A stretch of 64,000 bases of DNA from Novipirellula herctigrandis (GCA_007859835.1 SJPJ01000001.1:6547632-6611631); one strand, 5' to 3'; positions 46,040 to 56,233 are shown, numbered from the stretch's first letter. Translations and numbers: made by a program. Notes: generated by a model not told the origin, from the letters alone.

Positions 46040-47352
46040 TCAGGCGGAACGCTTTCACCATGATCGAAATTTGTTCGGTTGTGGCAATCATTGGTATCTT
46101 GGTCGGCTTGCTTCTGCCAGCGGTTCAATCGGCTCGCGAGCAGGCTCGACGGACCAGTTGCGCAAACAACCTTATGCAAATTGGTCTTGCCACGCACGTC
46201 TACCACACTTCGTTTGATCAATTTCCTGTGCAATTGTCGGGCACCGACGGAAGCACGAAGGCACAGCAAGATAACGATCGGCGATTGAGTTTCCTCGTTG
46301 CCCTATTGCCGATGATCGACGAGCAGCCGCGATGGGAAGAAATCCAGCAAGCGTTACCACGCGACGAAATGGATAGCTCGATGGGCTACTCTTATGACAT
46401 GGGTTACTCAATGGGGTATGACGATTGGTCCATGGATGAGTATGGGACGGGAGGCATGGACGAAGCGTCGGAAAGTGATTCGATGGACGCCGACGGGGAG
46501 CCGAAGAATTGGGTTGCCGGAGGTCCGGAACCGTTCGTGTATCAATACGGGCCGTGGCATGACGTATCGACGTATCGATGTCCAAGTGATCCCGGCGAGG
46601 GGTTACCGTCCATTGGACGGTCGAACTATGCCGCCTGTTTTGGCGATGGCATGATGGCGGCCGAAACAGGGCCGTTCAAAGAAGTCAATGGTCGTTTCGT
46701 CTATGACCCGGAGTTGGCAAAACAAACGAATGCATCGATGAGAGGCGTTTTTGTGCCGCGAGTGGTGACGCGGCTTTCGGATGTCAGCGATGGCTTATCA
46801 ACGACGATTCTTCTCGGAGAGATTGCGACCGATTTGGGAGACAAAGACACGCGGACGATGCCGATTCCGGGCCCTTTGGCTGGCGCCGGCACTCCGCTTC
46901 GTTGTCATCCAACGTGGGCACGAGATACGGACAAGATCGATGTTGAGCGTCCCCGCTTTTGGGTCAATCAATTCAATAATAGCAAGTTGCTTGGCTCGGC
47001 TGGAATGCGGCGCGGGTATCGATGGGCGGATGGCATGCCCCTGTATACTGGTTTTAATACGATCTTGCCTCCCAACCGCGAGATCACTCTCGAGAAAGAC
47101 GACGACCAATCCTCAGGCGTTTTGACTGCCAGTAGTCGTCATCAAGGTGGTGCGCACGTTTGCATGGTCGACGGGACGATTGTGTTTGTGACCGACAGCA
47201 TCGACGCGGGAGACACGAACCAATGTACCGTGTTCGACGGAGGCTCTAATCCGCCCGGCAGCAAGAGCCCGTTCGGATTATGGGGAGCTTTAGGGACGCG
47301 ATTCAGCGGAGAATGGAAAGCAATCGGGTTTGAAACCAGGTCGGTGCAGTAA
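46036..47352 (+). CDS. DUF1559 pseudopilin-like protein with acidic Met/Tyr-rich insert
   Basis: [20 protein letters not shown] carries Ala, not Gly, before FTMIE. It overlaps the previous gene by 4 bp (ATGA). DUF1559 features are present: [40 protein letters not shown] and [20 protein letters not shown]. An insert near residues 115-155 is rich in Asp, Met, Gly and Tyr ([16 protein letters not shown]). About 438 residues. It is the last gene of the operon; the stop codon is inside a duplicated 15-bp element. Confidence 0.88.
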   Translation: MIRRNAFTMIEICSVVAIIGILVGLLLPAVQSAREQARRTSCANNLMQIGLATHVYHTSFDQFPVQLSGTDGSTKAQQDNDRRLSFLVALLPMIDEQPRWEEIQQALPRDEMDSSMGYSYDMGYSMGYDDWSMDEYGTGGMDEASESDSMDADGEPKNWVAGGPEPFVYQYGPWHDVSTYRCPSDPGEGLPSIGRSNYAACFGDGMMAAETGPFKEVNGRFVYDPELAKQTNASMRGVFVPRVVTRLSDVSDGLSTTILLGEIATDLGDKDTRTMPIPGPLAGAGTPLRCHPTWARDTDKIDVERPRFWVNQFNNSKLLGSAGMRRGYRWADGMPLYTGFNTILPPNREITLEKDDDQSSGVLTASSRHQGGAHVCMVDGTIVFVTDSIDAGDTNQCTVFDGGSNPPGSKSPFGLWGALGTRFSGEWKAIGFETRSVQ

Positions 47353-47376
47353 CGCTGAATCCAGTAACGCTGAATT
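47347..47376. repeat. 15-bp direct duplication covering a stop codon
   Basis: CAGTAACGCTGAATC is duplicated at the end of the second DUF1559 gene, and the TAA stop lies inside the first copy. Confidence 0.85.
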
Positions 47377-47589
47377 GGCATGGCACCCGAGTTGCCACAG
47401 AGGTGTCTTTTCATCGATCCTTGAGAGCATCTCAATGCTGGGCTATCTCAATGTGGGCTACAGTGATCCCACGTTAATGATGAGAATGCTTTAGAAACTT
47501 CTCGTTCTGTCGCGTTGGGCTCCTCCGGTCGAGTCTGAAATCGCGGAGGATGACGCGTATGAAAGTCAGGTTTTGTACGACTCCGTTTT

Positions 47590-49158
47590 TTATCTAGCTG
47601 TTTCGGTAAACCGTGATTCTCTTAGCACCGTGACCTTGATTTCGCCTGGATACGTTAGCTCCTGTTCATAGGCCTTGGCGATGTTTCGGCAAATGGTTGC
47701 CGCTTGTTCGTCGCTTGTTTTGTCGCTGTTGACAATCACGCGAAGTTCGCGGCCAGCGCTAATTGCATAGGCTTGTCGAACGCCCGAGAAACGCTCCGCG
47801 ATCGATTCAAGTTCTTCCATTCGTTTGATATACCGTTCCAGCGATTCGCGACGAGCCCCTGGGCGGCTCGCGCTACAGGCATCTCCGGTTGCGACAAGCA
47901 TCGTGTAGGGATGTTCGGTAACGATTTCGTCGTGATGCCCCAATGCGGCATGAACGACTTCAGGCCCTTCGTTGTGTCGGCGAAGCAGGTCGGCACCAAT
48001 TTTGGGGTGTCCCCCTTCGAGCTCGTGATCGGCCGCTTTGCCGATGTCATGCAGAAGTCCGCAGCGCCGAGCGAGGGTTGCATCCATTCCGAGCATCTCG
48101 GCAAGTAGCCCCGCGATGAAGGCGACTTCAACACTATGCCGCAACACGTTTTGGCTATACGAGGTTCGGAAGTGGAGCCTGCCGAGCATTTGCAGGACGC
48201 GGTCGTGAATACCGTTGATGTTGACTTCGTCCGCGGCCTCGCGGCCTTTCTGCATAACAAAGTCGTCCATTTCGGCGGTTGCCTCTTTGACCACTTCTTC
48301 GATTCGCGAGGGATGGATTCTTCCGTCATTGATCAGGCGCGAGAGCGATTGACGCGCGATTTCGCGGCGGACCGGATCGAATCCACTGACGATCACTACG
48401 CCCGGTGTGTCGTCGATGATCACGTCGACGCCCGTCGCTTTTTCAAAAGCGCGGATGTTGCGACCTTCGCGGCCGATAATGCGGCCCTTCATGTCGTCGC
48501 TCGGGACATCAACGGTGCTGGTGGTCGATTCGGCTGTGTGCGCCGATGCGTATCGCTGGATCGCGGTCAGCAGCATCTCGCGGCCCTGTGCTTTGACGGT
48601 TTCGCTCAGTTGCTTTTGGTGTTTGAGCAGGACCGAGCCCACTTCTTGCTCAAGATCTTGTTGGAGTGTCGAGAGCAGCTTCTCGCTGGCCTCTTCGCGG
48701 GTCATGCCGCTGGCTTGTTCCAAGACCACTTGCTGCTGCTTGACCGTTTCTTCGAGCTGAGCTCGCTGTTGGCCGGCGTTGCGCAGTTGAGTGTCGAGTC
48801 GTGTTTGGGTGCTTTCGAGTCCACGCTGCTGTTTGCGCAGACCTTCCTCCTGCTGCACCAACGATTCCTCACGGCGATCGAGTTTCGCGTCGCGTTGCAG
48901 TACTTGTTTTCGCTCAGCGGCGATTTCTTTCTCAGCTTCGGCCTTAATCGCCAAGACGGACTCTTTACCGTCCAGAATGGCTTTTTGGCGAAGTGTTTTG
49001 GCTTGAACCTTGGTCGATTCTAGAAGTTTGTCAGCTTCCTGTTGGATCTGTTTACGGCGAGTAACCTGCAATCGTTGGGCAATGCCTGCTACGATTGCGG
49101 CACCAAGGAAAAAAGCGAGCGAGCAATACAATATTGTCGTCTCGATAGCGGCTATCAT
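47590..49158 (-). CDS. rny: Ribonuclease Y
   Basis: Endoribonuclease anchored in the membrane that starts mRNA decay. An N-terminal membrane helix ([20 protein letters not shown]), a long Glu/Gln-rich coiled coil (about 40-190), a KH domain ([20 protein letters not shown]) and an HD domain ([20 protein letters not shown]) appear in order. Start: ATG at 49158 with GAGGA exactly 7 nt upstream; an ATG 6 nt earlier overlaps that site. 522 residues matches Bacillus RNase Y (about 520). Convergent with the DUF1559 operon; a 237-bp gap between holds a repeat but no gene. Confidence 0.96.
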   Translation of the reverse strand: MIAAIETTILYCSLAFFLGAAIVAGIAQRLQVTRRKQIQQEADKLLESTKVQAKTLRQKAILDGKESVLAIKAEAEKEIAAERKQVLQRDAKLDRREESLVQQEEGLRKQQRGLESTQTRLDTQLRNAGQQRAQLEETVKQQQVVLEQASGMTREEASEKLLSTLQQDLEQEVGSVLLKHQKQLSETVKAQGREMLLTAIQRYASAHTAESTTSTVDVPSDDMKGRIIGREGRNIRAFEKATGVDVIIDDTPGVVIVSGFDPVRREIARQSLSRLINDGRIHPSRIEEVVKEATAEMDDFVMQKGREAADEVNINGIHDRVLQMLGRLHFRTSYSQNVLRHSVEVAFIAGLLAEMLGMDATLARRCGLLHDIGKAADHELEGGHPKIGADLLRRHNEGPEVVHAALGHHDEIVTEHPYTMLVATGDACSASRPGARRESLERYIKRMEELESIAERFSGVRQAYAISAGRELRVIVNSDKTSDEQAATICRNIAKAYEQELTYPGEIKVTVLRESRFTETAR

Positions 49159-49592
49159 GGTCATGTCCTCGGAAACGAGAACACCAGAATCTACCTTCAC
49201 AAGCAATCTTTTGTTTTGCAACCGATTCGGTTCGGTCGGCGCCACCGGCGATGCTGGCGCATGTCCATGGAACGTTAATCCGAGCGACTAGTAGTAAGAA
49301 AAAGGTCCACATGATGGATTGGTTGGGTAAAGAATCGTAGCGAATTCGATTCTGTTGTTCAGAGGAATTTTTGGTTGTAAGTCTCAATTTGTAACACCGA
49401 ACGCCACAGAAACGGCCGTTTGTACCGCTGTTTTCGAGCCGAACGATGAACAATCCAGATTAACAGGTGGCTTATTGCTGCGAAACAACGGATTCAGAAT
49501 TCTGAGTAGATGCGTCTAAATATGCGACGGAATATGTAAATGCGTACACTTTATGTTATTGGATTTTTGAGGCCGGTGGATGAGTCGTTGCA
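49159..49592. other. Divergent intergenic region (434 bp) between rny and tilS
   Basis: AT-rich stretches near 49505-49570 (plus strand) could hold the tilS promoter, but no clear boxes stand out. No RNA gene was recognised. Confidence 0.4.
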
Positions 49593-50618
49593 ATGCTAGA
49601 TGGCCCGTTTGAGCCATCCGATTGGCAAGCGTTTTGTTCAATGATTTCACGCCGGTGGCCCGTCTCACGCTGGGGAAACGTCGGTGTGGTAGTCGGGGTC
49701 AGCGGCGGTGCAGATAGTGTCGGGCTGCTAAGGGGGTTGTGCGAAATTCGGTCCCAGCAACCTGCGGAGGGCCGTCGAGGGTTTATTGTCGCAGCCCACT
49801 TGAATCATGCGATCCGAGGAGAAGAGTCGGACGCCGATGAAGCATTCGTACGTGACTTGGCTCAATCGCTTGATGTGCCAATCGTGGTCGAAAGGATCGT
49901 TGGCTCCGATGTAACGGACGAAGCGTCACTCCGCGAAAATCGGATGGCGTTCGTGCGGACTCAGGCCGAAAATGTCGGTGCACGTTATGTCGCGCTGGGG
50001 CATACGTCGGACGACAATGTGGAAACCGTGTTACATCATTTATTTCGCGGCACCGGGCCAACTGGGTTGGCGGGAATCGCTCCCCATCGCTCGCTCGGCG
50101 ATGACTTGGTGCTGGTGCGGCCAATGTTGGCAATCACACGTGAGCAAATTCGCGCGGGACTTCGCCACAAGGGTTGCTCTTGGCGAGAAGACGCGAGTAA
50201 TCAGGACCCGCGTTACCGCAGGAATTGGATTCGCCACAAATTGATCCCCATGATTACATCAAAATATCCCAATGCGGAAGCGGCGATTTCGCGAGCGTCG
50301 GAATCTCAACGGGATTGGCTTGACTTGGTTGATTCGGCGGCTTCGGAGTGGATCGACATTCATATCTGCGTAGACGGGCATGCTTGCGAAGCAGATACGC
50401 TGCGATTGAGACGCGATTCGCGGACGGATGGGGCGATCGTTGTAGCAGCACTGCAACGGATTTGGGGCGATCGGAATTGGGCGCTTGGTGAGATGACGAA
50501 GTCGCATTGGCAATCGATTGTGGGCACAATCGCCGGTCGGTCTAGCCAACGCTATCAGTTGCCCGGTGGTTTGGATGTGCGGGCAAGTGGCGACCATGTG
50601 ACGATTACTCCGATATGA
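49593..50618 (+). CDS. tilS: tRNA(Ile)-lysidine synthetase
   Basis: Changes C34 of tRNA-Ile (CAU) to lysidine so that it reads AUA. The PP-loop VGVSGGADSVGL (residues 37-42 for SGGADS), VAAHLNHAIRGEESDADEAF, and GHTSDDNVETVLHHLFRGTG are the N-terminal catalytic signatures. RENRMAFV and DASNQDPRYRRNWIRHKLIP complete it. At 341 residues it is near the shorter TilS form (A. aeolicus-like), with a reduced C-terminal part compared with E. coli (432). Cytoplasmic. kdsA follows 50 bp downstream on the same strand. Confidence 0.94.
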   Translation: MLDGPFEPSDWQAFCSMISRRWPVSRWGNVGVVVGVSGGADSVGLLRGLCEIRSQQPAEGRRGFIVAAHLNHAIRGEESDADEAFVRDLAQSLDVPIVVERIVGSDVTDEASLRENRMAFVRTQAENVGARYVALGHTSDDNVETVLHHLFRGTGPTGLAGIAPHRSLGDDLVLVRPMLAITREQIRAGLRHKGCSWREDASNQDPRYRRNWIRHKLIPMITSKYPNAEAAISRASESQRDWLDLVDSAASEWIDIHICVDGHACEADTLRLRRDSRTDGAIVVAALQRIWGDRNWALGEMTKSHWQSIVGTIAGRSSQRYQLPGGLDVRASGDHVTITPI

Positions 50619-50668
50619 GTAAAACTCAATCCCTTGCCGAAGCTTGAGCGATCATTAAAGATGGCGGA

Positions 50669-51532
50669 ATGAACACATCCCCATATTCAAGCCCAGTGCC
50701 CGTTGTCGCTCCCGTTGCTGTCGGCCCGTATCGCTGTGGCGATGGTCAACCGCTGCTGTTGATCGCGGGGCCCTGTGTCCTAGAAACCCAACAACGTACG
50801 TTTGAGATTGCCGACTGCTTGGCGAAAATCAACGAGCGTGATGACGTGAACGTCGTCTTTAAGGCCTCCTTTGACAAAGCCAACCGAACGAGCGTCGATG
50901 CCCGCCGCGGACCGGGAATCGAGACGGGACTGCGGATGCTAGAAGATGTCAAGATGCATTGTGGATTGCCGGTCACGACGGATGTTCATCTGCCAGACCA
51001 GACAGCGGCGGTTGCGGAAGTTTGCTCGCTGCTTCAAATCCCCGCTTTTCTGGCTCGGCAAACCGATTTGGTCGTTGCTGCGGCGAAGACAGGTCGGCCA
51101 GTGAATGTCAAAAAGGGCCAATTTATGTCGCCCGAGGATATGAAATACGTGGTCGAAAAAGTTCAGGCCAGCGGATCGGGCGGGGCGATGCTTTGCGAGC
51201 GAGGGACGTTTTTTGGCTATGGGCGGCTCGTCAACGATATGCAGTCCCTACCGATCATGCGTTCACTCGGCGTGCCGGTCGTTTTTGACGCCACTCACAG
51301 CGTCCAGCGTCCAGGTGGTTTAGGGGGGGCGACGGGCGGAAATCGCGAAATGGTCGAACCTTTGGCTCGCGCCGCCGTAGCAATCGGTATCGACGCGATC
51401 TTTTTTGAGACGCATCCCGATCCCGATTCTTCGCCAAGTGACGGCGCGAACATGATTCGTCTGGCTGCTTTTGAGCCAATGATCGATCGGCTGCTTCGAC
51501 TGCACCGCGTCGCCAAAGAAATCATGCAATAG
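50669..51532 (+). CDS. kdsA: 3-deoxy-8-phosphooctulonate (Kdo-8-P) synthase
   Basis: Condenses arabinose-5-phosphate with phosphoenolpyruvate, the first committed step to Kdo for lipopolysaccharide. [62 protein letters not shown] and [17 protein letters not shown] are typical of KdsA. Residue layout fits the enzyme class; metal-dependent versus independent form was not decided. The 287-residue length is normal. Its presence supports an outer membrane with Kdo-type LPS. Follows tilS and precedes a lipoprotein gene. Confidence 0.96.
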   Translation: MNTSPYSSPVPVVAPVAVGPYRCGDGQPLLLIAGPCVLETQQRTFEIADCLAKINERDDVNVVFKASFDKANRTSVDARRGPGIETGLRMLEDVKMHCGLPVTTDVHLPDQTAAVAEVCSLLQIPAFLARQTDLVVAAAKTGRPVNVKKGQFMSPEDMKYVVEKVQASGSGGAMLCERGTFFGYGRLVNDMQSLPIMRSLGVPVVFDATHSVQRPGGLGGATGGNREMVEPLARAAVAIGIDAIFFETHPDPDSSPSDGANMIRLAAFEPMIDRLLRLHRVAKEIMQ

Positions 51533-51579
51533 CGAACCCGCTTTCACGAGCGGCAAACGAGGCGTTTGAAGAATTCACA

Positions 51580-53424
51580 ATGGCTCCAATCATCCCTGCT
51601 CGACTTTCAAATCTCGCCAACGGCTGGTGGCGACTCCATTTCCCGACCATGCGGTTTGGGGAGGCTGATTGGTTGAATCGATCGGTCTCGTTTTTTGTGT
51701 TGGCCTTCATCGCCATGTTTGTCGTCGGATGCGGTGACGATTCGGATGTTGTGCGAGAGATCCAAGCTCAGCGGCAAACGCGGCTACAGACCCAAACGAA
51801 GCAGGACCATTTGGGGGAAGTTCACAACATGCTGACGCGATTGATCGAATTGAACCCCGACGAATCGCGGCGCCAAATCACCTATCACCTCAATCGTTGG
51901 ACCGATGCGAATCCGATCCCTGAGGAAGACTTGTCACCGTCGGTGATCCCAGCAATGTTCAAAACGATCAAGGACTTGGTGCCCGAAACACTTGCTGATG
52001 AGCAACTTCGTGGCGACATTTTCATCAAAAACGACGTGGACCATTTACGAGACGCGTATTTGTTTCAAACGATCCAGAATTGGGTCGATGCACCGCCTAG
52101 TGATGATGTGTTGCTGACGCAGTGGTTGGCGGACCAACAGGCGACGTTGGGCGAGGCCAACACGAGCAAGCTTCAAACAGCATGCCGCCTATTTGATTGG
52201 ACGATTCGAAATATTGCGATTGAGCCAGTCATTGAGCTTCCCAATATGCAGATCACTCCACCGGAGTTCCCGTTGGGGATGGTTTTCCAAGGTCCTGGGT
52301 ATCGGCAAACGGATTATCAAGCGATTTGGCGTGGGACTGGCGATGCGTTGCAGCGGTCAGGTGTGTTTACGCAGCTATGTAATCAAGCGGGAATTGTCGC
52401 CGCGGTCTTGGCGATCCAATCAACCGAAACGGGCGAGCTACAACCATGGTCGGTGGGGGTTCTAATCGGCGACGACATTTACTTATTCGAACCGTCGCTT
52501 GGCATGTTTATCTCTGGTCCCGACCAGATCGGGATTGCCACGCTTGCTCAAGCACGAACCGATGCGTCAGTGATGCGTCGGTTAAACATTCCCGGCTTTT
52601 TTGACTACCCGTATAGCAAGCCAGATGTCCAGCAAAACATTGCCCTGCTGAATGTCTCGCCGGTTGCGATGAGTGGCCGGATGAAACACTTGCAGTCACG
52701 TTTGACTGGCGAGAAACGAATGGCACTCTACAACGACGTTGATGCTATCGGGAAGAAACTCGATGATGTTGGCGGAGTGGCAGGAGTTCGGCTGTGGGCG
52801 GTCCCGGTTCAATCCGAAGTGTACAAGGAGACGGTTGAGCAAGCTGCGGAACGTGATCCGCTATTGGCATTTTGGTTCTTTTCGCGGTGGGCCGTATTGG
52901 AATCGGAAATGCGGTCGAGCAAGCAATTTGCACTCGCTCGCTGGCGTCACCTTCACGGACAATTTGACACCAATGATGAAGGGGATGTAAAAGGGGCCCG
53001 ACCGCTCTATCTCGAGATGCGAGCTCCCGAGTTTGAAATTGAGGATTTGCGAATCGATGTCGAGTTACAGAAAGCCTACGGAGTGCGACGTGAACTTGGC
53101 CAGGATCCCCAAATTTACGATCGTCAATTGCAGCAAGCACAAACGATGATGCGAATGGGCAAGCAAACCGCGACGTATTGGCTGAGTTTAATTCAATACG
53201 ACGACGGACGCTTCGACAATGCTGAAACATGGTTCCGAAAACGCGTGCTTGATAAAAGTCAAGTCTCACGTTGGGTCCCCGCGGCCCGTTACAATCTCGG
53301 TCGTGCGATCGAGCATTTGGACGGAGAATCCGATGCGATTGAACTCTACAAAAACGACGGCAACTTACAAGAACACGGAAATCGAATCCGAGCTCGATTG
53401 TTGTCAAAGTCGGTTAGTGATTAG
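51580..53424 (+). CDS. Lipoprotein with TPR-like C-terminus, unknown function
   Basis: A leader ending FVLAFIAMFVVGCGDDSD has a plausible lipobox (V-V-G-C), so the protein is probably membrane-anchored. If ATG 51649 is the start, the leader is of normal length; from 51580 it would have a 23-residue N-terminal extension. The middle part (LCNQAGIVAAVLAIQSTETG) looks like the transglutaminase-like fold region with a Cys at NQAG and a following GVLIGDDIYLFEPSLG, but the triad is not clear. The C-terminal third has repeats such as TYWLSLIQYDDGRFDNAETW typical of TPR. Substrates unknown. Confidence 0.65.
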   Translation: MAPIIPARLSNLANGWWRLHFPTMRFGEADWLNRSVSFFVLAFIAMFVVGCGDDSDVVREIQAQRQTRLQTQTKQDHLGEVHNMLTRLIELNPDESRRQITYHLNRWTDANPIPEEDLSPSVIPAMFKTIKDLVPETLADEQLRGDIFIKNDVDHLRDAYLFQTIQNWVDAPPSDDVLLTQWLADQQATLGEANTSKLQTACRLFDWTIRNIAIEPVIELPNMQITPPEFPLGMVFQGPGYRQTDYQAIWRGTGDALQRSGVFTQLCNQAGIVAAVLAIQSTETGELQPWSVGVLIGDDIYLFEPSLGMFISGPDQIGIATLAQARTDASVMRRLNIPGFFDYPYSKPDVQQNIALLNVSPVAMSGRMKHLQSRLTGEKRMALYNDVDAIGKKLDDVGGVAGVRLWAVPVQSEVYKETVEQAAERDPLLAFWFFSRWAVLESEMRSSKQFALARWRHLHGQFDTNDEGDVKGARPLYLEMRAPEFEIEDLRIDVELQKAYGVRRELGQDPQIYDRQLQQAQTMMRMGKQTATYWLSLIQYDDGRFDNAETWFRKRVLDKSQVSRWVPAARYNLGRAIEHLDGESDAIELYKNDGNLQEHGNRIRARLLSKSVSD

Positions 53425-53541
53425 ATGAACGTGGGCCTTCATGAACTGCCTGCGAATCTCTCGCATTGGTGAGGCTGAGTATTTAGGGCCAACGGTTTTG
53501 ATTCGTCTGAATCCTATCGCGAGAAACTTCTAACTTCACGT
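53425..53541. other. Gap between converging genes
   Basis: 117 bp between the lipoprotein gene and the MfnE-like gene, which converge. Possibly holds terminators; no stem-loop with T-run was found. Confidence 0.3.
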
Positions 53542-54141
53542 CTAGAACTGCTCAATCCGAAGTCTCCAATCCACTGGATTGAATTTTGGCAACGTGGTGT
53601 CAATGATTCCCGCACTTGCTAATTCCGTGGTGGATCGGGAACCATCGATTTCGCAGGATTTTAGCAAGACGAGTTCGGCTGCGTCGACTTGTTTTGCTAA
53701 TAACGCCGCCAGCGAATCCGTTGTGGTTCGCCAATCCGTCGGTAGGTCAAATGCGTTTTCACGATTGTAGAAGGCATTGACGTTGACAAGCGTTGGTCGG
53801 TCGGTTACAAAACCGACATCCGTCGCACCGTGAAGCTGTTGCAACGAGTCGATTCGGTGCCAGGTTGGAAACCACTGATGGAAGATTTCGAACGTGTGCT
53901 GCAACAATTCGATGCATCGCCAGTGCGTTTGAGTCGCATCGAGCGATCGGCATTGATCCAAGCTGCGAACGGCGTCGACTAGTTCACCACCGCCGACGAT
54001 GGCCACGTTTTGGGATGGCTGGCCGTGAGCGATTTCCTTGATACGACGCGGCATGCGGCGTGTCAAATCCTTTCGCAACAACAAACTACCGCCAATTTTG
54101 ATGACGCGTCGTATTGTTTTCTTTGGAAGCGATTGGTTCAT
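53542..54141 (-). CDS. Amino-acid-kinase-fold protein, MfnE-like
   Basis: 199 residues. The amino acid kinase fold is shown by VIKIGGSLLLRKDL, VAIVGGGELVDAVRSLD and DSLAALLAKQVDAAELVLLK, followed by SCEIDG. The length fits MfnE, the kinase that phosphorylates an aminomethylfuran intermediate in archaeal methanofuran synthesis. MfnF-like and MfnD-like genes lie directly upstream on the same strand (10-bp and then 6-bp gaps). Function in a furan C1-cofactor pathway is inferred from family and neighbours. Alternatives are other small amino acid kinases. Cytoplasmic. Confidence 0.7.
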   Translation of the reverse strand: MNQSLPKKTIRRVIKIGGSLLLRKDLTRRMPRRIKEIAHGQPSQNVAIVGGGELVDAVRSLDQCRSLDATQTHWRCIELLQHTFEIFHQWFPTWHRIDSLQQLHGATDVGFVTDRPTLVNVNAFYNRENAFDLPTDWRTTTDSLAALLAKQVDAAELVLLKSCEIDGSRSTTELASAGIIDTTLPKFNPVDWRLRIEQF

Positions 54142-54151
54142 AGGGCAACAT

Positions 54152-55174
54152 TCAAATCGTCGGCTGCTGTTTGCCTTTTAACAATCGGGCGACTGCGTAC
54201 GATGGCGCACATCGAGAAATGGACGATCCGAGCTGATCCGCGAGGAGGATTCGCAGCTTGTCCTTGCATGGTTTCAATAGATCGCTTCCATGACCGCTGA
54301 TCACGAACGTATCTGTTGATAGTCCGTGGAGTTCCAAGACCTTGGTTATTGATGAATCGATTCTATCAATGGCGTTTTGCATCACTTGTTTTGCCAGTGG
54401 AACTGCCTCTCCACTCGAAACCGTCCGACGATCAAGACCAATCATGCGTGCCAATCGGTTCGTCGCGAAGGAGCGTGAGCGGGGTTTGCCGTCAGCGCTT
54501 TCATTGTCTTGGGGATGCTCCGGTTCATTTTTTAATACAATTCTGGCATCATCGATTGTTGCAAACACCTCGTTCATTACCGGACAGCGTTTTCCACGAA
54601 ACTCAAAGCAGTCGACAATCGCGCAAACCGGTGTCCGTTGGCATCCGACGTAGATAAGCGAGCCTTCGGTGAGTCGGTCGTAATCGGTTTTCGCTTGCGT
54701 GGCGACTCGGCCTGAAAGAATGGGGATAATATCGGTGGTCGTAGAACCAATGTCGACAAGCAACCCGGTCGAGCAAATCTCGCGACCAACGAAATTTGCT
54801 AATGCATGCCAATTTGCGGCTGCCAACAAATCGGCCTCTTTGTCAATGCAAACGGATTCGCGGAAGCGTCCATCGACGCCGTAGAAATGCGTGCTCGGAA
54901 TTTTGCACTTTTTGGCGGCCGTGCGAACATGGGCGACAATGTGGGCGACGCCTTCAATGCGATCGACGAAACAGTCAGTCAATTCGCCGGTCATGACCAC
55001 GGCGATCGACGTTGGATTTTCAAAGAATGAGATTGCTTCGCACAGCTGATCGGCGAGTTGATCGGGGTGTCGCCACAAAGCGAACGATCGCGAACGCGTA
55101 TGACCACGATCATCCGCTAGCTTAAGATTGGCACCACCAATATCGATGCCGAGAATGCGTTTTGGATGTGTCAC
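54152..55174 (-). CDS. Hydantoinase/oxoprolinase-like C1-pathway protein, MfnF-like
   Basis: 340 residues. RILGIDIGGANLKLADDRGH matches the ATP-binding N-terminus of this group (hydantoinase/oxoprolinase family; H4MPT-linked C1 transfer pathway protein). VDIGSTTTDIIPI is a second phosphate-binding strand, and VVMTGELTDCF is also typical. In archaea MfnF joins the phosphofuran to tyramine-derived substrate; in methylotrophs related genes are needed for methylofuran-dependent C1 oxidation. Position between MfnD- and MfnE-like genes supports the same role. Confidence is high for family, moderate for function. Confidence 0.8.
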   Translation of the reverse strand: MTHPKRILGIDIGGANLKLADDRGHTRSRSFALWRHPDQLADQLCEAISFFENPTSIAVVMTGELTDCFVDRIEGVAHIVAHVRTAAKKCKIPSTHFYGVDGRFRESVCIDKEADLLAAANWHALANFVGREICSTGLLVDIGSTTTDIIPILSGRVATQAKTDYDRLTEGSLIYVGCQRTPVCAIVDCFEFRGKRCPVMNEVFATIDDARIVLKNEPEHPQDNESADGKPRSRSFATNRLARMIGLDRRTVSSGEAVPLAKQVMQNAIDRIDSSITKVLELHGLSTDTFVISGHGSDLLKPCKDKLRILLADQLGSSISRCAPSYAVARLLKGKQQPTI

Positions 55175-55180
55175 TCCGCT

Positions 55181-56206
55181 CTATATCGGTTCAGCGATTG
55201 CGGCGTTATTGATCCAAACTTGGCCGCTTGGTGTCCAGCGAACCGAGTTCACTCCTGCGATACAGGAAACGGGGCCCGTTTCCACATCGAAAAGTCTTGC
55301 TGCTATGTTTCCCTGAATCATCTGACGCAAACCGACGTAGCTGGTTGTCAAGCGTGGGTTGATTTCCACCACGTAGTCTTCGCTGGCACAATCTCCAAGC
55401 AATAAATCAAGACCGACGAACCCATGAACGGTTGGCGGCATGGCTGCGATCGCACGGGACGCCAACACGGCGGCTCGTGACTGCGAGTCGTCGTCAAGCG
55501 GACCTTGTCCGCCCGCATATTCACACGAGTCGCTTTCGAGCATTTGGCTGACTGCGGGCAAGAAGACTTGGTGTTGGCCCGACGCAACCAACGATACCGA
55601 TATCGCTCGTCCAGAAACCCACGGTTGAAGAAGCAAATCATCCTTCAATTCCGCTCTTGCCTCGTCATACGAATCGAACGTGCGGATTTGCTGTGTGCCA
55701 CAACCATCGCGTGGCTTCAGCACGTACCGATCGTAACCTTGGATTTCCGATTCGTAACGGTTGTCGGAGCTCGCAACATAGTAGGGGTGAGCCACGCCTG
55801 ACGAAAGGAGCACTTTCGCGGTTTGAAGTTTGTCGCTCGCAACGCGAAGGAAATCCCCACTTCCGGCGATCACATCAACGCCAGCGGCACGCAGCATGGC
55901 CACCGATTTAGCCAGTATTCCATCGTTTTCGGGTGCAACTATTAGAGCTGCGTCACAATTGCGAGCCGCCGCAACCCATTGGCCGAAAAATGCCAAGTCC
56001 GAACGCATTGGGACAATTTCCGCCGCATCGAGTTCCACGTCGAAACGCGGATCAAGGGGAGCTGTCACGTCGGCGAACTCCGATAAGTCCGTGACAATTG
56101 CACGAAGCATTGCGGAGCCTTCGTCGCGAAGTGAGGAAGGTATGTCGACTAAATCCTTGTCGGCCAACCCGCCACCGCACGTGTATTCGCCCACGAAAAT
56201 ACGCAT
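55181..56206 (-). CDS. ATP-grasp ligase, MfnD-like
   Basis: 341 residues. MRIFVGEYTCGGGLADKDL is very like the start of MfnD/ATP-grasp ligases (EY-x-x-GGG). The ATP-grasp core is seen in YVLKPRDGCGTQQIRTFDSY, LLQPWVSGRAISVSLVAS and GFVGLDLLLGD with YVVEINPRLTTSYVGLR as the metal-binding end. MfnD ligates glutamate to tyramine. It is followed at 6 bp by the MfnF-like gene. Gap to the SufT-like gene upstream is only 27 bp, so it may be transcribed with suf. Substrate assignment is by analogy. Confidence 0.75.
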   Translation of the reverse strand: MRIFVGEYTCGGGLADKDLVDIPSSLRDEGSAMLRAIVTDLSEFADVTAPLDPRFDVELDAAEIVPMRSDLAFFGQWVAAARNCDAALIVAPENDGILAKSVAMLRAAGVDVIAGSGDFLRVASDKLQTAKVLLSSGVAHPYYVASSDNRYESEIQGYDRYVLKPRDGCGTQQIRTFDSYDEARAELKDDLLLQPWVSGRAISVSLVASGQHQVFLPAVSQMLESDSCEYAGGQGPLDDDSQSRAAVLASRAIAAMPPTVHGFVGLDLLLGDCASEDYVVEINPRLTTSYVGLRQMIQGNIAARLFDVETGPVSCIAGVNSVRWTPSGQVWINNAAIAEPI

Positions 56207-56233
56207 TTTAATTTGATGCCAGCTAAAGAAATC

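Noticed and set aside
53542-54141. Calling the small kinase acetylglutamate or aspartate kinase
   Set aside because: Too short for those enzymes (about 200 residues) and lies in an MfnD/MfnF-like context.
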